64,000 bases of DNA from Sclerodactyla briareus (lineage: Eukaryota > Echinodermata > Holothuroidea > Dendrochirotida > Sclerodactylidae), in contig JAODTK010002555.1 in NCBI GenBank assembly GCA_026419785.1, forward strand, positions 124,001-188,000, given 5' to 3'. Each line of letters begins with the position of its first letter. Positions within the stretch are counted from its first letter, which is position 1. The notes beneath the pieces were generated by a model. It was not told the DNA's origin, made no database searches, and was given only the letters and a program-made list of their open reading frames with translations. The position numbers and the translations under genes were made by a program. Positions 1 through 11,850 of this stretch are shown here, one piece after another.

Positions 1-125
1 GTACGTTACGATATCGTGTGACAAGGGTGTCACAACCACACACACACAGAACACACATACATACGCACGGTGCAGGACTGATAGATTCTGTTGATTCGGC
101 AAAGGAATCAAAAATAGTGTATGTA
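1..125. repeat. Copy of the CA-microsatellite-containing dispersed repeat
   Basis: A run of CA dinucleotides (about 38-58) is preceded by a GTGTGACAAGGGTGT-like stretch and followed by a degenerate TTCGGCAAAGGAATCAAAAA. The same arrangement, a CA run followed within about 60 bp by a CTTCGTCAAGGAAT-like motif and an A-rich end, recurs near 7840-7945 and 45290-45390, so this is an interspersed family and not an isolated microsatellite. The copy probably begins before the window. No coding capacity is visible. Confidence 0.6.
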
Positions 126-1109
126 GGCAAGGAAGGCCACAATGAAAAATGTCCAGGGTCAGTTCATGGGACAAATATGTAGTATTCACCGAGGTCAGTT
201 CTCTTTCGGTTGATTTCGTGTACCCACGATCCCTCCGTTGGCGTAACTGTTGGACAACGAGGGTTGGACTGCGAAGTCGTCTAGATGGAGTCCGCCATTT
301 CGAATGTTGTGTAGCGCTGGCCGAGCAAGATATGGATGAAATCCAGAATATAGGAAAAGCAGTATCAGCTTTTATATAAACGTAGGCGGGTTCCATGACA
401 GCTACGAAAATAATGACAGAACAGAGCGTATAGGCAACGACCGAACAAAGGGTATTTAATAAACAAGGCAGAAACGGTGCAGTGCTCACCGGAATGTTCT
501 CGAACACCATTCAATGGAAACAATTAGCAAAACTTATCCTATGAACTCCTGCCCTTTCCCCGTGCTTCCTAAAAATAAATAAACAGTCGTTTTTATATGC
601 GTTTTCTGATACTCTACTTTTACAGTTGGTGTCTAGTCGTGTGTTGTGCGAAACCGAACCTCGTGTAACCAATCACAGCAATCAAAAACAATACATCACC
701 TACCAAGGTTTGGGCAGCATTTCAGACGAAAATATTCGAATTTGATATGTATTCAGACCTACGTGGCACTGGTGCGATATATGGCAAGAAAAATAGCTTA
801 AATCATACCCCAAACGATTTTCCACGGTCGATTTTATTTCCAGGAGCATTGACGGATACGGAAAGACGGGATCTGTTGAACAGGCGGCGTCTACGGCGGC
901 ATCAGTCAGCGACAGAATGATATTGACGTGACGTGACGGAAACGTTATCCAGTGTGAGACAGGCGTACTGTTAGGTTCGAGGCTTTTCAAGCCTGTGAGA
1001 GAGCCTGTATTGCTGTATGGAATCGTATGACACTGGGAGTGGACGCACCCTAAAACATCAATTCAATTATCGTGCTAGTCCCACAGAATGATGAGTACTT
1101 CACCCCGGA
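126..1109. other. No gene recognised; one weak minus-strand open frame
   Basis: Mixed-composition sequence without a repeat I recognise. The only notable open frame is 700-990 on the minus strand (96 codons). It contains MLLEIKSTVENRLGYD, which faintly recalls the segment before the iron-binding HxD motif in AlkB-type dioxygenases. No HxD or later histidine/arginine residues follow in any frame, so I do not call it. Confidence 0.4.
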
Positions 1110-1515
1110 TACACACATGGGCGGCGTCACGGGAGGGGGGGGGGCGGGGGAGGACATGCCCCCCAAATTTTGGTGGGGGGGGACATAATATCAAATAACC
1201 CCCACATTTTCGGACTGGGCGAAAAAAATCCTAGAGTCTGATGTACAGACGGCCCCAAAACCAACATGTCTAACTAATATTTCGATAGATTGTCAAAATT
1301 TGTTGTGGAGAGGCCGAATGAAAAAAAAAAAGCGTGCGCGCGCTGTATCCTTGTCTTTCCCGTTAACAATCATGTCAATTAGAGTGGGGGCCCACGTGTA
1401 CAATCCTGTCAGATTCTGGCTAAATATGATTTTGTACATACGGGTCCCTCTCCCAAGTGTGGTGAAACATATAGGTGGCCAGATTCAGGTTGCAACCCCC
1501 CCCCCCCTCCCCAAC
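1110..1515 (+). mobile_element. G-homopolymer-rich repeat element, fragment
   Basis: Begins near CATGGGCGGCGTCACGGG, followed by several runs of 8-10 G separated by short GGACAT and CCCCCC pieces, and ends near a C-run at 1497-1507. The GGGCGGCGTC start, the GGGGGGGACAT blocks and the mirrored CCCCCC runs recur at 6240-6390, 14060-14170 and 43180-43275, which makes it a dispersed family. It has no open frame of interest. The exact ends are uncertain because homopolymer lengths may be wrong in the assembly. Confidence 0.55.
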
Positions 1516-2378
1516 GATCAACATGCCGGAATCCAAACTGCCATTCTCTTAACACGGCACACCGTTTAGTATACTGCTGATCCTTATGTCAGGATTGCTT
1601 TGCGATCCTAGTGCTGTTTGAAGAAGATTGAAAGCTATATTGAACGAACAAGGCAAGTAGGAAGTCTTGTTAGCGGGACAAGCAAAATCCCGTGCGGATA
1701 CACTGCATGTTTTTCCGCCATTTTCATATTTATTGTTTGTTCACATTTAACTGACCTCTACTGACATCTGTCATAACCATGGAATGATTGGGAAACATGC
1801 TACCACATTGGCCTAATATTTGCTATCAGTGGCCCATTCCTAAGCCGTGGCAGTGAACAAGTGGAACGCAACTTCTCACAGAAATAAGATCTGACCTTGT
1901 TGACACTCATAGTTATAGTTGACACCACTCCACAAGTACCATAAATGGTAGCATTTAGGAGGGGGAGGGCGCAAGCCCCCATTTTAGGTCATCACTGAGA
2001 AATGGACCGGATGTAATGTAAAAAAATCCTGTGGAGGCAGGATCTAATGTAAACTAGGGCGAGATGTGATGAAAGGAAAAACTCCTCTCCCTGGACAATA
2101 GGTTTTATTGTCAACTATTCTGCAGAACAGGACTTCTGACAGATAAGGAAAAACATCTGCTAAGCAGAGGAGGGAGTAAGGTAAAACAAACTTGCGGGCA
2201 TCGGGAGCTCAAAATAAAGTTGGATTGGGGTAATTCATTGGATTTATTGCAATCTAATCAACATATGCGACATAAAGGGAGTCAAGGCTAGCAGTAGCAA
2301 GCTGCATCCACCCACCAAGTTTACAACCTGATCGCATGGATGGTTTAGAAGTTGATTAATGAAACGTGGCGAACAGAA
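1516..2378. other. No gene or known repeat recognised
   Basis: Both strands carry frequent stops and no splice-flanked coding stretch stands out. Nothing here matches another part of the window by eye. Confidence 0.4.
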
Positions 2379-2435
2379 GGGACGAACGAACGAACAGAAC
2401 AGACGACGAACGAACGAAACGAACGAACGGACGGA
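2379..2435. repeat. (GAAC)n microsatellite, imperfect
   Basis: GAACGAAC-type tetranucleotide repeats with small interruptions (ACAGAC, GACGAC). Confidence 0.8.
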
Positions 2436-2639
2436 GAGACATGATGAATTGTAGAGCTGTTCTCCCGCAGGCTAAAAAAACGGGCAGGGGATCGTGCACC
2501 TTAGTATGGCGGTTCACGTGATGACGATAGAACTATTCAGGCGCGGGAGCGGGGGGCGAAAACAATTCTGAGGACAGCGAAGAAATTTGGACCAATAAAT
2601 TTTGAGCGGGAAACTAATCTGAAAAATGACCAAATTGTT

Positions 2640-3740
2640 GTGACTGGCTCAATTCCTTTCAATCAAATCCCCGGGAAATGCGCACATTTCCATGACAGTG
2701 AGGTTCAAGCAAATTTTACATCTGCGGAAGCCTCCAAACCACATGGAAGGGTCCTCGATGGAACTATAGCTCTAAGACATGGCTATGGTCGGAATGGCGA
2801 AACCCCCCACGATTTGAAGAAAGTAAGGATTACACAATCACCTTTTCGGAAATTTACTGTCAAGTTTAGTGATGTTGCTTATTGCCCATAATGCTCGGGA
2901 AGTGCCGCTCCCTGCAATCTGGGGGGGGGGGGGTGTTCTGAAGACTATTTTCTTGGACGAGGTACGCCAACTGATGGTGGCAAGAATTGTAATGAATAAA
3001 GTAGACCATGCATTGAGGTTTTCTGAGATAATACATCTTTTCAGAAAATTTATTGTCAATGTTGGGGCTTGTGGGCTTATGCCAGAAGACAGGGGAAGTC
3101 CGTTCCGGCCACGTCGTGGGATTCGTAGGCCTCAAAACTTTCTTGTACCTATACGAGACCACTGATGCTGTAATTGTAAGGAATAAACATCAATTAGTTC
3201 TGCAAGAACGTTTCTGAAATACCAAATTTCTGAAATTATTGCCAATTTAGAGACGTTGTTCACTGCCTATAGCGCGAGGAATTGCCGTTTCCTGCAAACC
3301 TGAAGGTCTCTAAAACGGAAATTCCCTTGTACCCTAGCGTAACACTATGATGGAGGCTGGCCCGAATTGTAAGGACTACACATCGATCAGTTACTCAAGA
3401 ACGGTTAAGAGAAATATGAATGCCGAAAGTTATGCCACTTTTAGGACGTTGCTTTACTGCCAATGGCCGGAAAGCGTGCCTCAATTTTCTGGGGGGGTCG
3501 GTAAAACGATTTTTTTTTGGACCTACGCGTCAACAATCGACGGTGCCCGAATTGTACGGAAAAAAATTGATCAGTTCCTTCAAGTAAGTTTTCGTGGGAT
3601 AAAAATTCGGGAATTTATGACGATTTCAGGGTGTTGCTACTTACAGATGGACCAGAAGTGCCGTTCCTGCAATTGGGGGTATGTAAAACTAGAAATTTCC
3701 TTGACGAGAAGCGCAACCCGTGGTGGCGCTCCGCTGTAGA
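2640..3740. repeat. Degenerate tandem array, about 190-bp unit, five or six copies
   Basis: A recurring block TCGGAAATTTA-(TG)CAATTT-AGGACGTTGCT starts at about 2847, 3041, 3229, 3421 and 3607, spacings of 185-196 bp. Within each unit the same order follows: a GCCGGGAAGTGCCGTTCCTGCAA-like piece, a G run, a TTTCTTGGACC-like piece, then AATTGTAAGGAATA and GATCAGTT. An earlier, more decayed unit begins near 2650. Copies differ by many substitutions and indels, so the array is old. Long open frames within it (for example 3347-3739) follow the repeat and are not genes. The last unit runs into a TGGTGGCGCTCCGCTGTAGAT motif shared with the G-rich element family. Confidence 0.8.
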
Positions 3741-3800
3741 TGGAGGACCTCATATGCCCCCCCCTCCCCAAGATTCAAACACAGATCGCCGCCCCGATTT
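3690..3800. mobile_element. End of a G-rich family element (GGCGCTCCGC motif)
   Basis: Contains GGTGGCGCTCCGC with a following TAGATGG, then a C-rich run and GATCGCCGCCC. The same motif occurs at 9445-9470, 15035-15060 and 48722-48742, and GATCGCCGCCC occurs again at 43268-43279, always near G or C homopolymers. Confidence 0.5.
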
Positions 3801-4623
3801 ACACACCGCCCGATCGAAGAGCGGAAAGCGTCACCATATATGCTTGTTGTTATTTTTAAAAAACAACGAATCGAGGAAAATTGTCTTATTCACACAAATA
3901 AAGCCGCTGGCCTACAAGTTCACCGCGGGCCTGGCGGTCACTGAATACGGAGTGATAAAAGTAAGTCGGCTGGAAATAATTGGAGGCCTTACAAGGTCGG
4001 GGGATGGATTGTGACTGGAGTTCCAACCTCTGGTGCTAAGCACAGATTCGTGGATTTTTCCTAAGAATACGATATAGTCAGACAATTGCATGGTAAACGT
4101 CAAACAATGGAAAAGGCTTATACTGCGATAGCACGATGCCGGGTATGCGAATTTTTTTAATTTTTTTATTTTTTTCCTCTCTTTTCTGTTTCGTAACTGA
4201 ATTTGAAACGCTTTGATTGCGAACTTTTGTATCGAGATGGGTTATAAAGATATGAAATTTAGAAAGTGGGAATGGCGTAATGTTTCATCATTCCATTCAA
4301 TCAACGTCTGTCCCTTTGAGCAGCAGAGGCCCATTCCACCATTCTCTGGTTATATCACCCCCAACAGTGATGGTTTGCTCATCTAGACCACTGGTTGAAT
4401 AATGACGTGTGATTTTCTCACGAATAATAAATACTGTACGTCGTATGTTGTATTGTTTTTAGAAAATATAGCCACCATTAACATTGGAGTTCATATTTTG
4501 CTTATCGTAAATTGTCACCAAAGCGATTCTTACTGTGATTATCTAGCAGGTGATAGATATTTAATCAATCGCGTTCCCGTTCAATAAACTACATGTAGAA
4601 AATATTCCCTCTTCATTGCAGTA
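3801..4623. other. No gene recognised
   Basis: Includes a T-rich patch near 4150-4185. Open frames at 3912-4103 (minus) and 4402-4587 (plus) have no recognisable motif or splice context. Confidence 0.4.
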
Positions 4624-4644
4624 TTGAAACGGGCTACAATAACT

Positions 4645-4860
4645 TCTCATGGGCAGGAACGGTTAAAGTGTCCGGCTGCAATGCCTAAGGTCCCGGTTCA
4701 AACTCGTGTTGTCCACAGGACACCAACTTTCACCCCGTCTTTCTCGTGTTGTAGGGAAGTGGCTGCACGAGTCAAGCTACACTTGTCTGTTCGGATGGAG
4801 GAGTGAATAGCGATCCCGGGAGCTGAAATTCTCACTCACTGTCTCGTTACTAAGGGCCAC
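4645..4860 (+). mobile_element. tRNA-derived SINE (head region)
   Basis: The stretch 4650-4725 reads like a degenerate tRNA gene. It has an A-box-like GGGCAGGAACGGTTAAAG, then GTCCGGCTGCAATGCC and a B-box GGTTCAAACTC, with the spacing expected for an internal RNA polymerase III promoter. It is not an intact tRNA because acceptor-stem pairing is missing. A tRNA-unrelated body with CCCGTC and GATCCCGGGAGCTG follows. This is the standard architecture of a tRNA-derived SINE. The 3' end is uncertain. Confidence 0.6.
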
Positions 4861-4966
4861 TCTTGAAAGAGTAGGCGCGATTCGCCGGTGTCCTTCAACA
4901 CCAAAAACTCACAATTCCGGAAATAGGTTTTCCTTCGTCAGCTCAACACCTTCGGTGGAAGCATTA

Positions 4967-5527
4967 ATGCTTTGACTAGGCACGCAATTGCGCGAAAGGG
5001 CGACACGCGATTCGCCTTGGCGAAAAGAGGATCGAGGCGCGTGTCGCGGGGGGTGTTTTTACTAGGCCACGCGAATCGAGAGATATAGAGAGCTAGAGAG
5101 AATCCAACCCGATTGCGGAAGATTCCCGAGACCTTGGGGAGATTGGGAGAATTTTCCACTATCAGGTTTAGTATAAACGCTCAACAATCCATCTGCCGTC
5201 TATTCGAACATATGGTACAGTTTAGAATAATGCAATAGATATGTAGGCCTATTTAAAGGGAAATGAGGGATTACACGATATTGAAAATTGAAATTATCCG
5301 TATACGTGTCCATTCGGCCGCTCCATACGGTCATAATCGCGAGCTGTTCGCGCGCGACACGCGATTTAGAATTGTCACCGGACAGTCCGTGTTTTTGTCG
5401 CGACCCGCGAAGAAAAAAATCGCACATTAGCGGATCGCGTGCCTACTGAATAGACAATATAAAAACACAGGAGCGAAATAGTCTTTGTCGGTATTCGCCC
5501 ATTCGCGGGCTAGCTAGTAAAAGCACC
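4967..5527. mobile_element. Harbinger-like MITE, 561 bp, TTA target duplication
   Basis: Terminal inverted repeats: the left end reads ATGCTTTGACTAGGCACGC, and the right end read in reverse is GGTGCTTTTACTAGC. The flanking TTA at 4964-4966 and 5528-5530 is a 3-bp duplication, which fits PIF/Harbinger elements. A second TTTTTACTAGGCCACGCGAA-like motif at 5055-5075 suggests a compound or duplicated left end. The interior is rich in CGCGAATCG-type motifs and carries no transposase, so it would be non-autonomous. Class assignment rests on TIR and TSD only. Confidence 0.6.
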
Positions 5528-5530
5528 TTA

Positions 5531-6204
5531 CACGAGCGATAAGTGAAACTGGACATTACAGCCTGAGCCCGCCCCCTACAGATATTACTTCCCTAATAAG
5601 CTACGAAAAAAAAAGCAATAGCAGAAAACGTACGTTATCCAGTTAAAGTAATGAACGTCATTATATCTGTGGAACAATATCAGAGGTTACGGGCTCTATA
5701 GACATGTGAAAATATGTCGAGGTGGAAGTGGCTCTAAAAAGTCTGAACACCGTTTTGTTTACGGAATAGACTACTATCGGGGACAGTCAATGAAAAATTG
5801 ACATTTTGTTTCACCACAGGTTCGCAACACATTTTATCAAACTATAGAAACCCCAAGTCATTCCGTATACCATTAATGTTATTACAACATCATGAATAGC
5901 AGGACAGGAACCTTTTTTCCAAGACATTTTCATAACATCTGTAATATGATTTTCAAACTTGGGGAGAGGCGACGACTATATGGGAAGTCGAATTCATGAT
6001 GGTTTGGAAAAAACGTGTAGGAAAGGTATGAGCAACGATGGAAACGGTCCAAAGTTGGGTGATAAAGTCGTCACAATTTAAGATATTTTGGGAATTGATA
6101 GGGCAAATGATACTGTCATCGAAACGTTTTTTTGATAATTTACAGATCATAGCACATCAAGGAATAGACTGATTCAACCTTTGCAGAATCTGAGAGAGTA
6201 AGTA
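5531..6204. other. No gene or repeat recognised
   Basis: AT-rich sequence. The open frame at 5953-6150 (minus) has no supporting features. Confidence 0.4.
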
Positions 6205-6400
6205 ATGGAGTATATAGTTCGGCATAGCGTCCATCCTCTTCAGAAGTTGGGGGGGGGGGACATGACCAAAGAGGGGGGGGGGACATGGACATCGCCGCCA
6301 AAAAAAAATACTGTTGTGAAAAATGAAAGTCAATGGGAGATCATGAAATTGGGGGGGGGACGTCCCCCCGTCCCCCCAGGATTGACGCCCATGTAGTTCG
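6205..6400 (+). mobile_element. G-homopolymer-rich repeat element, short copy
   Basis: Three runs of 8-9 G, each followed by GACAT or GACGT, and a closing CCCCCCGTCCCCCCAGG then ATTGACGCCCATG. It is the same family as 1110-1515 and 14060-15118, in a compact form. The 63-codon open frame across it is a consequence of the G runs. Confidence 0.6.
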
Positions 6401-7835
6401 GGCGGAGAGGAGTCAGTGGCCTACTGAGGGGATCCAGTGCTGGGAAAACGAAGCCATCGGCTTGCGCGTAGCTTAAGAACATGTCCTGTCTAATTCCCCA
6501 AAATAATTGCCCGAAACACCAACGAGAAGCTACATTTAGGACATAAACGGTTCGTCGTCAAATAACGTGTATTCTGGGTGGAAACATGCATTTCTGTGAT
6601 TGAGCTAATCAGCGACGAGTATTGGTGAGTCCACACCCTAAAACAGTGTCCAGGGTAGTGGATTTGTTAGTGTTTCAGGGGCCGATGATAGCAATGAGCC
6701 AATGAGAGTCTGAGTATTTGACACGTGGGATTTCCTTAGCAACCGTGTCAGAGTCACACCTGTAGTGACATCACGGTTGAGTGGCTATAATTATAGGGTG
6801 TTAATTTTATTTGGAGTTCGTCATTCTGATCTAGAAACATAAAATGTCGGCACGTTCCAACACAGTGGTTAGCCGATGTGGACATAGTGGATCAAAAACT
6901 GTAACGAGGAGCCATGACAGGCGTGACATCAAATTTAGGAAGGCATTTCTGTTGATTTTTAGTATCAAATTTACGCGATTTCACTTTCAGCATGATCCGT
7001 TCTCAACATTACGGAAACATTTTGTTGACTCCTGGTATCAGATTTACGAGACCTGTTCGAGTTTTGGTACTATCTGACAGTCACTCTTTTTCAAAAAGTT
7101 ACACTTGCCCAGGACCGACCAATCATCATGGCACCCTTAAGTGAGCGTTGGCGCTCATCCTAGCTCCTACCTAATGTGAAGCCACTGTGGAAACTCTTAA
7201 AAGACGAATTCCACGGACCACAAAGACGTTGGAAATTCCATGAATGATACCAGTCAGATCCAAGGGCCCATTGAGTGACATCCGAAATTCCCTACCCATA
7301 TTGAAGGGAATCTCAGCCGAGCGAGGCTAGCAGTCTGTTTCAATGGCGGTGACAATTTCTTTAGGCCCAATCACAATATTATTTTTTCACCCAATCAACA
7401 TTTCAGACCTATTCCACTTGATTATTGATCTCAAGTTACATTCTGGTGACCCTCGTTCACAGAAACACACGAGTCTATACTCACGTGAGATCCAGAATGT
7501 TAATAAAAAAAGTATTCCAAAATGGTATATTAAACAATCTCCAATCTTCAATGAAACCCTTTGCTAACCGAATAAACCTGCGACCGAAGTCCATTGACCG
7601 CTATTCGACAAAGGTATAGCCAACAGTCGACCCTGAATAGGAACCAGGCCTCAGAGACCAACGCTTCAAAAAACTTTGACGATTAGCTACAGATTTCCGA
7701 GCTAGAGTTCCACAAAGAGAGCATTGTATCTCAGCAGACAATAGGTGATTATTCAAACACTCCCATGCATAAACACGCACACGATGAAGGGAGGGACGTC
7801 TTAGACAGTACGGCGCAGTACACATCATAATGACC
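6401..7835. other. No gene recognised
   Basis: The open frames at 6844-7077 and 7343-7567 are unremarkable. TATAATTATAGG near 6785-6797 is AT-rich, but there is no downstream coding exon to make it a promoter. Confidence 0.4.
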
Positions 7836-7950
7836 ACACACACACACAAACAAACGCAAACCACGACACACACACACACACACACAACACATCACACTGT
7901 CATGATGCATACGATTCTTATGAATTCGTCAAGAAATCAAAATTCCCATG
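7836..7950. repeat. Copy of the CA-microsatellite-containing dispersed repeat
   Basis: CA and CAAA runs at about 7832-7887 are followed by CACTGTCATGATGCATACGA, TTCGTCAAG and AAATCAAAA. The order matches the copies at 1-125 and 45300-45390. Confidence 0.65.
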
Positions 7951-9349
7951 GTGTATTTTAGTATGGAAGTCGCGCATTCGCATGTGTTTTGAAATAAACC
8001 GTATTCTGACCGTGCCATGAAAGTGCTATGTAACAATGTAGCAAGCCAGAACAGAGAGTTTTTTTTTTTTGGTGCATTGGCTGCTATGAACGTTATATAG
8101 ATGCGAGACTTGATATGGGATGTCGAAACATCAGAGGCAAACTTTGCTGTAGACTAGATAACATTGGTATAGAACTAATAGTGTTGACTGAAAAAAAGTC
8201 AGGTACAAATGCAGTGGGTATCGTTTATTTAGCGCACAATGTAGAAACGTGATAATATAGCGTAGGTTGAGGCTGCCTCGCCACTGCACCGAAACCTACG
8301 CTCGCTCCTTTTTTTCCCTCGTACTGCACGTGCATGGTATTCCTTCCCAAGATGTGTTTGAGTCCACAATTAATAGGCTGGACCTTTCCCCCTTCTCTTA
8401 GTCTTCTGTGCCTGGGGGTTGGCCCTCTTTGCGTGGCAATTATGGGTGTGCCTCTCCTCATGTCACTTTGCTTGAACTAGGGCACCAATGGTGCTGTGAC
8501 TCAAACAACACATTGCGAAATGTGGAGTTTGTGTTATTACATTATCTGACCTACTGGAAATCACTATGGAAGAACTTTCAATTGGAGAGATGCATTTTTT
8601 TTTGGGGGGGGGGGGTTATTTCACACAATGGCTGATTTGAATGTATTATTGCTAATGGCATTATGATAAAAAAACAACAAAAAACAACACAGGTGAACAT
8701 GTGGAGGAAGCACCACTCAATTAACATAATGACATTCCAACAGCCCGTGCCCGTGCAAGTTGGTTAACAAGTCCATCAAAGCATGTCGCTAATTGTCCAA
8801 TAAATTAGAACAACTTGAGGTAGCTGGTCCATATAAGATGGCGCTTTTTTGCTATTGCCCACAGAGCCAGCCGTTTATACGGATCTTGTCGCGAGTACGT
8901 CAGTATTGCCACCACTAGTTGATTTTTTACAAATATAATGACTGATTTATTTTTCCTTAGAAAGTTAGTAATGTGGGGCAGAATGTCCCAAACATGCCCT
9001 CAGAGGTGGGGACAAGTCACCAAAATCTGTTTCCTAAGTCCAGTACATTTACTCAAAATATGGTGCAAATCAAGTCAATTCAGGCAAGTCACTGCACAAA
9101 CTCAATGAAAGCAAGGCACTTACTAATGGACAAGTCACCAGCATTTTTCAATCTCAAGTGACCTGTACCCATCTCTGCTAGAATACCGTACTTTTAACCA
9201 CCCCTGTATCCTGCGCGAGAGGCAAAACAAAGTGGCAATGCGTATTGTGGCAAACATTCAAAACCTTTAATGTTCCGATGAATTTTGGAATTGTCAGTTT
9301 TTTTTTTTTTTTATATCTCATATTTAGTCTAATTTAGGGATGTTGGTTT
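7951..9349. other. No gene recognised; T and G homopolymers
   Basis: Holds poly-T at 8060-8071, poly-G at 8606-8617 and poly-T at 9298-9313. Repeated AGTCACC and AGTCA words between 9010 and 9160 suggest a low-complexity patch. No credible coding region is present. Confidence 0.4.
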
Positions 9350-9359
9350 ATGCAGTTAA

Positions 9360-9480
9360 ACTGCCCGAGGACGGGAAGGGCCGTTTCCTGCAATCCGGGC
9401 AGCTGTCAGGCAATACATTTTCTTAACGCTTCGCGCCAAAACCCCTGGTGGCGCTCCGCTTAGATAATCATACCCATGGC
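9360..9480. mobile_element. Fragment of the G-rich/GGCGCTCCGC family
   Basis: CCGTTTCCTGCAATCCGGGCAGC and AACGCTTCGCGCC, then CTGGTGGCGCTCCGCTTAGAT. Both modules also occur in 3250-3740, linking this fragment to the end of the 190-bp array. Confidence 0.5.
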
Positions 9481-9639
9481 CACCCCCACTCAAAATTCAT
9501 GGCCACGTCAGTGTTACGCCTTGCTTTCCTGACCCTCCTGAACTTACAACTGCCAAAAATGTCTCAGTATTGTGAACCGAAAAGAGAATTTCTCACAATA
9601 GACTTTTCCCCTTCAATGACCTTTGACATTGGCCTGTGA

Positions 9640-9990
9640 CCAAAGATGTTCCAATAGTTAATTAACAATGTATTCAAGTTTGGTTAACAGCCATCATCAA
9701 TAACCAATATGTGGCCAGAAAGGCAATTTCATTGCTTTCTGACTTTTGACAATGACCTTCACATGGACAAAAATGCCCCAGCATTTGCAGTGAATAATAA
9801 AGTGTTGTCCCTTCCATCGAACGATGATTAATTGTGGGTCAGAAAGCAGTTTCACATAATTGGCTGTTATGCCCCTTCTATGACCTTTGACTTTGACCGT
9901 CACATAGTCAGCAGATGTCTCAATTATTGTTAATGAATGGTTGGTTGAAGTTTAGTCAATATCCATCAAAGAATGACTTCTTGGGGGCGT
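9640..9990. repeat. Degenerate tandem repeat rich in TGACCTTTGAC, unit about 180 bp
   Basis: GACTTTTGACAATGACCTTCACAT (9739-9762) and ATGACCTTTGACTTTGACCGTCACAT (9880-9905) head two similar blocks that share GTCAGAAAG, ATGCCCC and AATTATT pieces. TGACCTTTGACC-type repeats are common interspersed repeats in invertebrates. A larger relative lies at 46540-48300. Confidence 0.5.
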
Positions 9991-10634
9991 TTATGATGCG
10001 TCTTTTCACCAGATTTTACTGTTTTAACTCTAATGGCACTATCTGAAGTTGCATCGAAAATTTGTGTACAACCTAAAAGTAGGACCACCCAAGGAATTTA
10101 TGACATGTCAGGAAAATTTAATCCACTGTGTAAGAGGAGATTACATTCTTATTTTTGCCACACATGGTCTATTGTGCCCTTCAAAGATTTTTGAAAGATG
10201 TCCCAGTGGTCGACGAACATCGTTCCCAAGTTTGTCAACATCCGTCGGACACTGAGCGAACACTGGCCAAAAGAAGGCAAAAGTGGACGGGCTGCGCTAA
10301 ATAGCCTAGATAGAATGCGGATTAACAATAGCTCCTCAACCAGCACAGCTGGTTTGAGCTCAAACGGATTTGATAAGACAGGTAAAAGCAATGGGTTAAA
10401 ATTTGACAGTTTGAGAAATCTACACACGTAAATGCTTGCATTGCTTCAAGGTAAAAACAAAAAGATTGTATCATAATAGGATGATATAGAAAGAATTTGA
10501 AACAAAGAAGTCAACTGAGTTGACAAGCTCGGCAATATCTTTGGTATATCATCATGTACAGATAATATCTGTTATGAAAATAAATCATGCAACAAACAAC
10601 GGATTATCCTCACGAAAACACTGGGTTCTATCCT
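9991..10634. other. No gene recognised
   Basis: Overlapping open frames on both strands at 10149-10431 mirror each other and show no domain, splice site or codon pattern that favours one strand. Confidence 0.4.
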
Positions 10635-10848
10635 GGGCGCAGCCACTGTCCGAAAATTGAGGGGGGGGGGGGGGGGGGGGGTCAAGAGCAATTGGGTGGG
10701 GGGTAGGGGCGAGAGCAATGAGGGGGGGGGGGGGGGAGGGGCCGAAGCCGTGAAGGGAAACATTTGTGTGTGAAAAAAAATGTTATGTTGGGGACTGCCT
10801 CCAAAAGTTTGGGGGGTCATGACTCCGGAATCCGTAGTGGCTGTGCCC
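10635..10848. mobile_element. 214-bp G-rich inverted-repeat element
   Basis: The left end GGGCGCAGCCACTGTCCG is mirrored by the right end CCGTAGTGGCTGTGCCC, about 17 bp of imperfect TIR. The interior is three G homopolymer blocks (up to about 22 G) separated by AGAGCAATGG-type pieces. Homopolymer lengths are not trustworthy. It is probably a short non-autonomous element. Confidence 0.6.
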
Positions 10849-11599
10849 TTGCGTTTCTATGCAAACATGCAAGGGAAACTAACACCCTTGAATGACCAGC
10901 CTATCACTCCTGTAAAGAAGCTGTAGGTCCCATTTCAGGTCAATAACCAAACCAACTCCTTATATGATACAAATGTGGGTATCCTACCATGTATTTTCGG
11001 GACCTTTTCCAATTGGTTTTGTAGAACTGGAATTCTTTGAAGCCACCTGATCACTTGTACCTTTTTGGACTTCTGTGCACAGGAAACAGTGATGAATAAT
11101 GGCACCTGATGTGGAACAATGCAATTCCACGCGCTTCTCACTCATTATCGATCTATCAATAATGAATTATCGAGCACGCACACTATAGTACGAGCCTCTG
11201 GCTGTTCACTCTGACCCGTGCCCAATATAACTTGAGCAATTTTTATTTTACTACTCCAAAACTTCTCGAAAAAAAAAAATCAACGAGAATTTTAGAATGA
11301 CTTACTAGACGTACTAAGTAGACGATTCTGGCCACTGAAAAGGGTTCACCATCAAATTCTACCTCACGTTAATAACTATAACCCTAACGGACGCATCTAG
11401 CGCTCTATTAGTCGTGTGAGGACCTCAGTAGATAATAAGTTAATAGTGGCCGACTCAGTCTGGTGCGCGTGCGGATGAAAGCCCGCAGGAAATCTTGATG
11501 CAAGACTAGACTCAGCTGCAGGTGGTGGTGAAATATTCAGCCAAACCGGGCAGGCGAAGAGGCAAAAGAAAGAGTTAACATGCAATTATTTAACTTAGT
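10849..11599. other. No gene recognised
   Basis: No recognisable exon, repeat or RNA gene. The open frames at 10935-11141 and 11397-11585 (minus) are unsupported. Confidence 0.35.
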
Positions 11600-11850
11600 A
11601 AACCCATAGGACGGTTGATGGTGAACATGCTATACCAACCAGTAATACAGCGATTGTAGCAGCACGGCTTTCCAGTGAAAGGATTTTGCAATTCTTTTTT
11701 AGATGTTGACACGTCTATGGCTAACCGAGTAACTTAAATTCGAAGCTCAGCTCAGGTCGGGATGTTGTTATCCTTCTCTAGATGTCGAATATGTCGGCAC
11801 CAAGGTATAGTGTAATTCGCAGCCCGGCTTCCAGACAACCTTTTAATTTT
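11600..11850. repeat. Minisatellite array A, about 85-110-bp unit
   Basis: Units contain CGCAGCCCGGCTTCCAGACA, then an ATTTTCAATTCTTTTCTAGATG-like run and TTGAACATGTC. Three degenerate units lie here. The same unit reappears at 12930-13110 and 16590-16815, so the array has been split or seeded at three sites. Confidence 0.65.

Noticed and set aside
149-379. 76-codon plus-strand open frame
   Set aside because: No motif, no splice context, ordinary length for chance.
700-990. Possible AlkB-type dioxygenase fragment on the minus strand
   Set aside because: Only a short LLEIKSTVE-like resemblance; the iron-binding HxD and later residues are absent in all frames.
4649-4725. Functional tRNA gene
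   Set aside because: Boxes are present but stems do not pair; better explained as a SINE head.
6780-6800. TATA-box promoter
   Set aside because: AT-rich word only; no gene follows.
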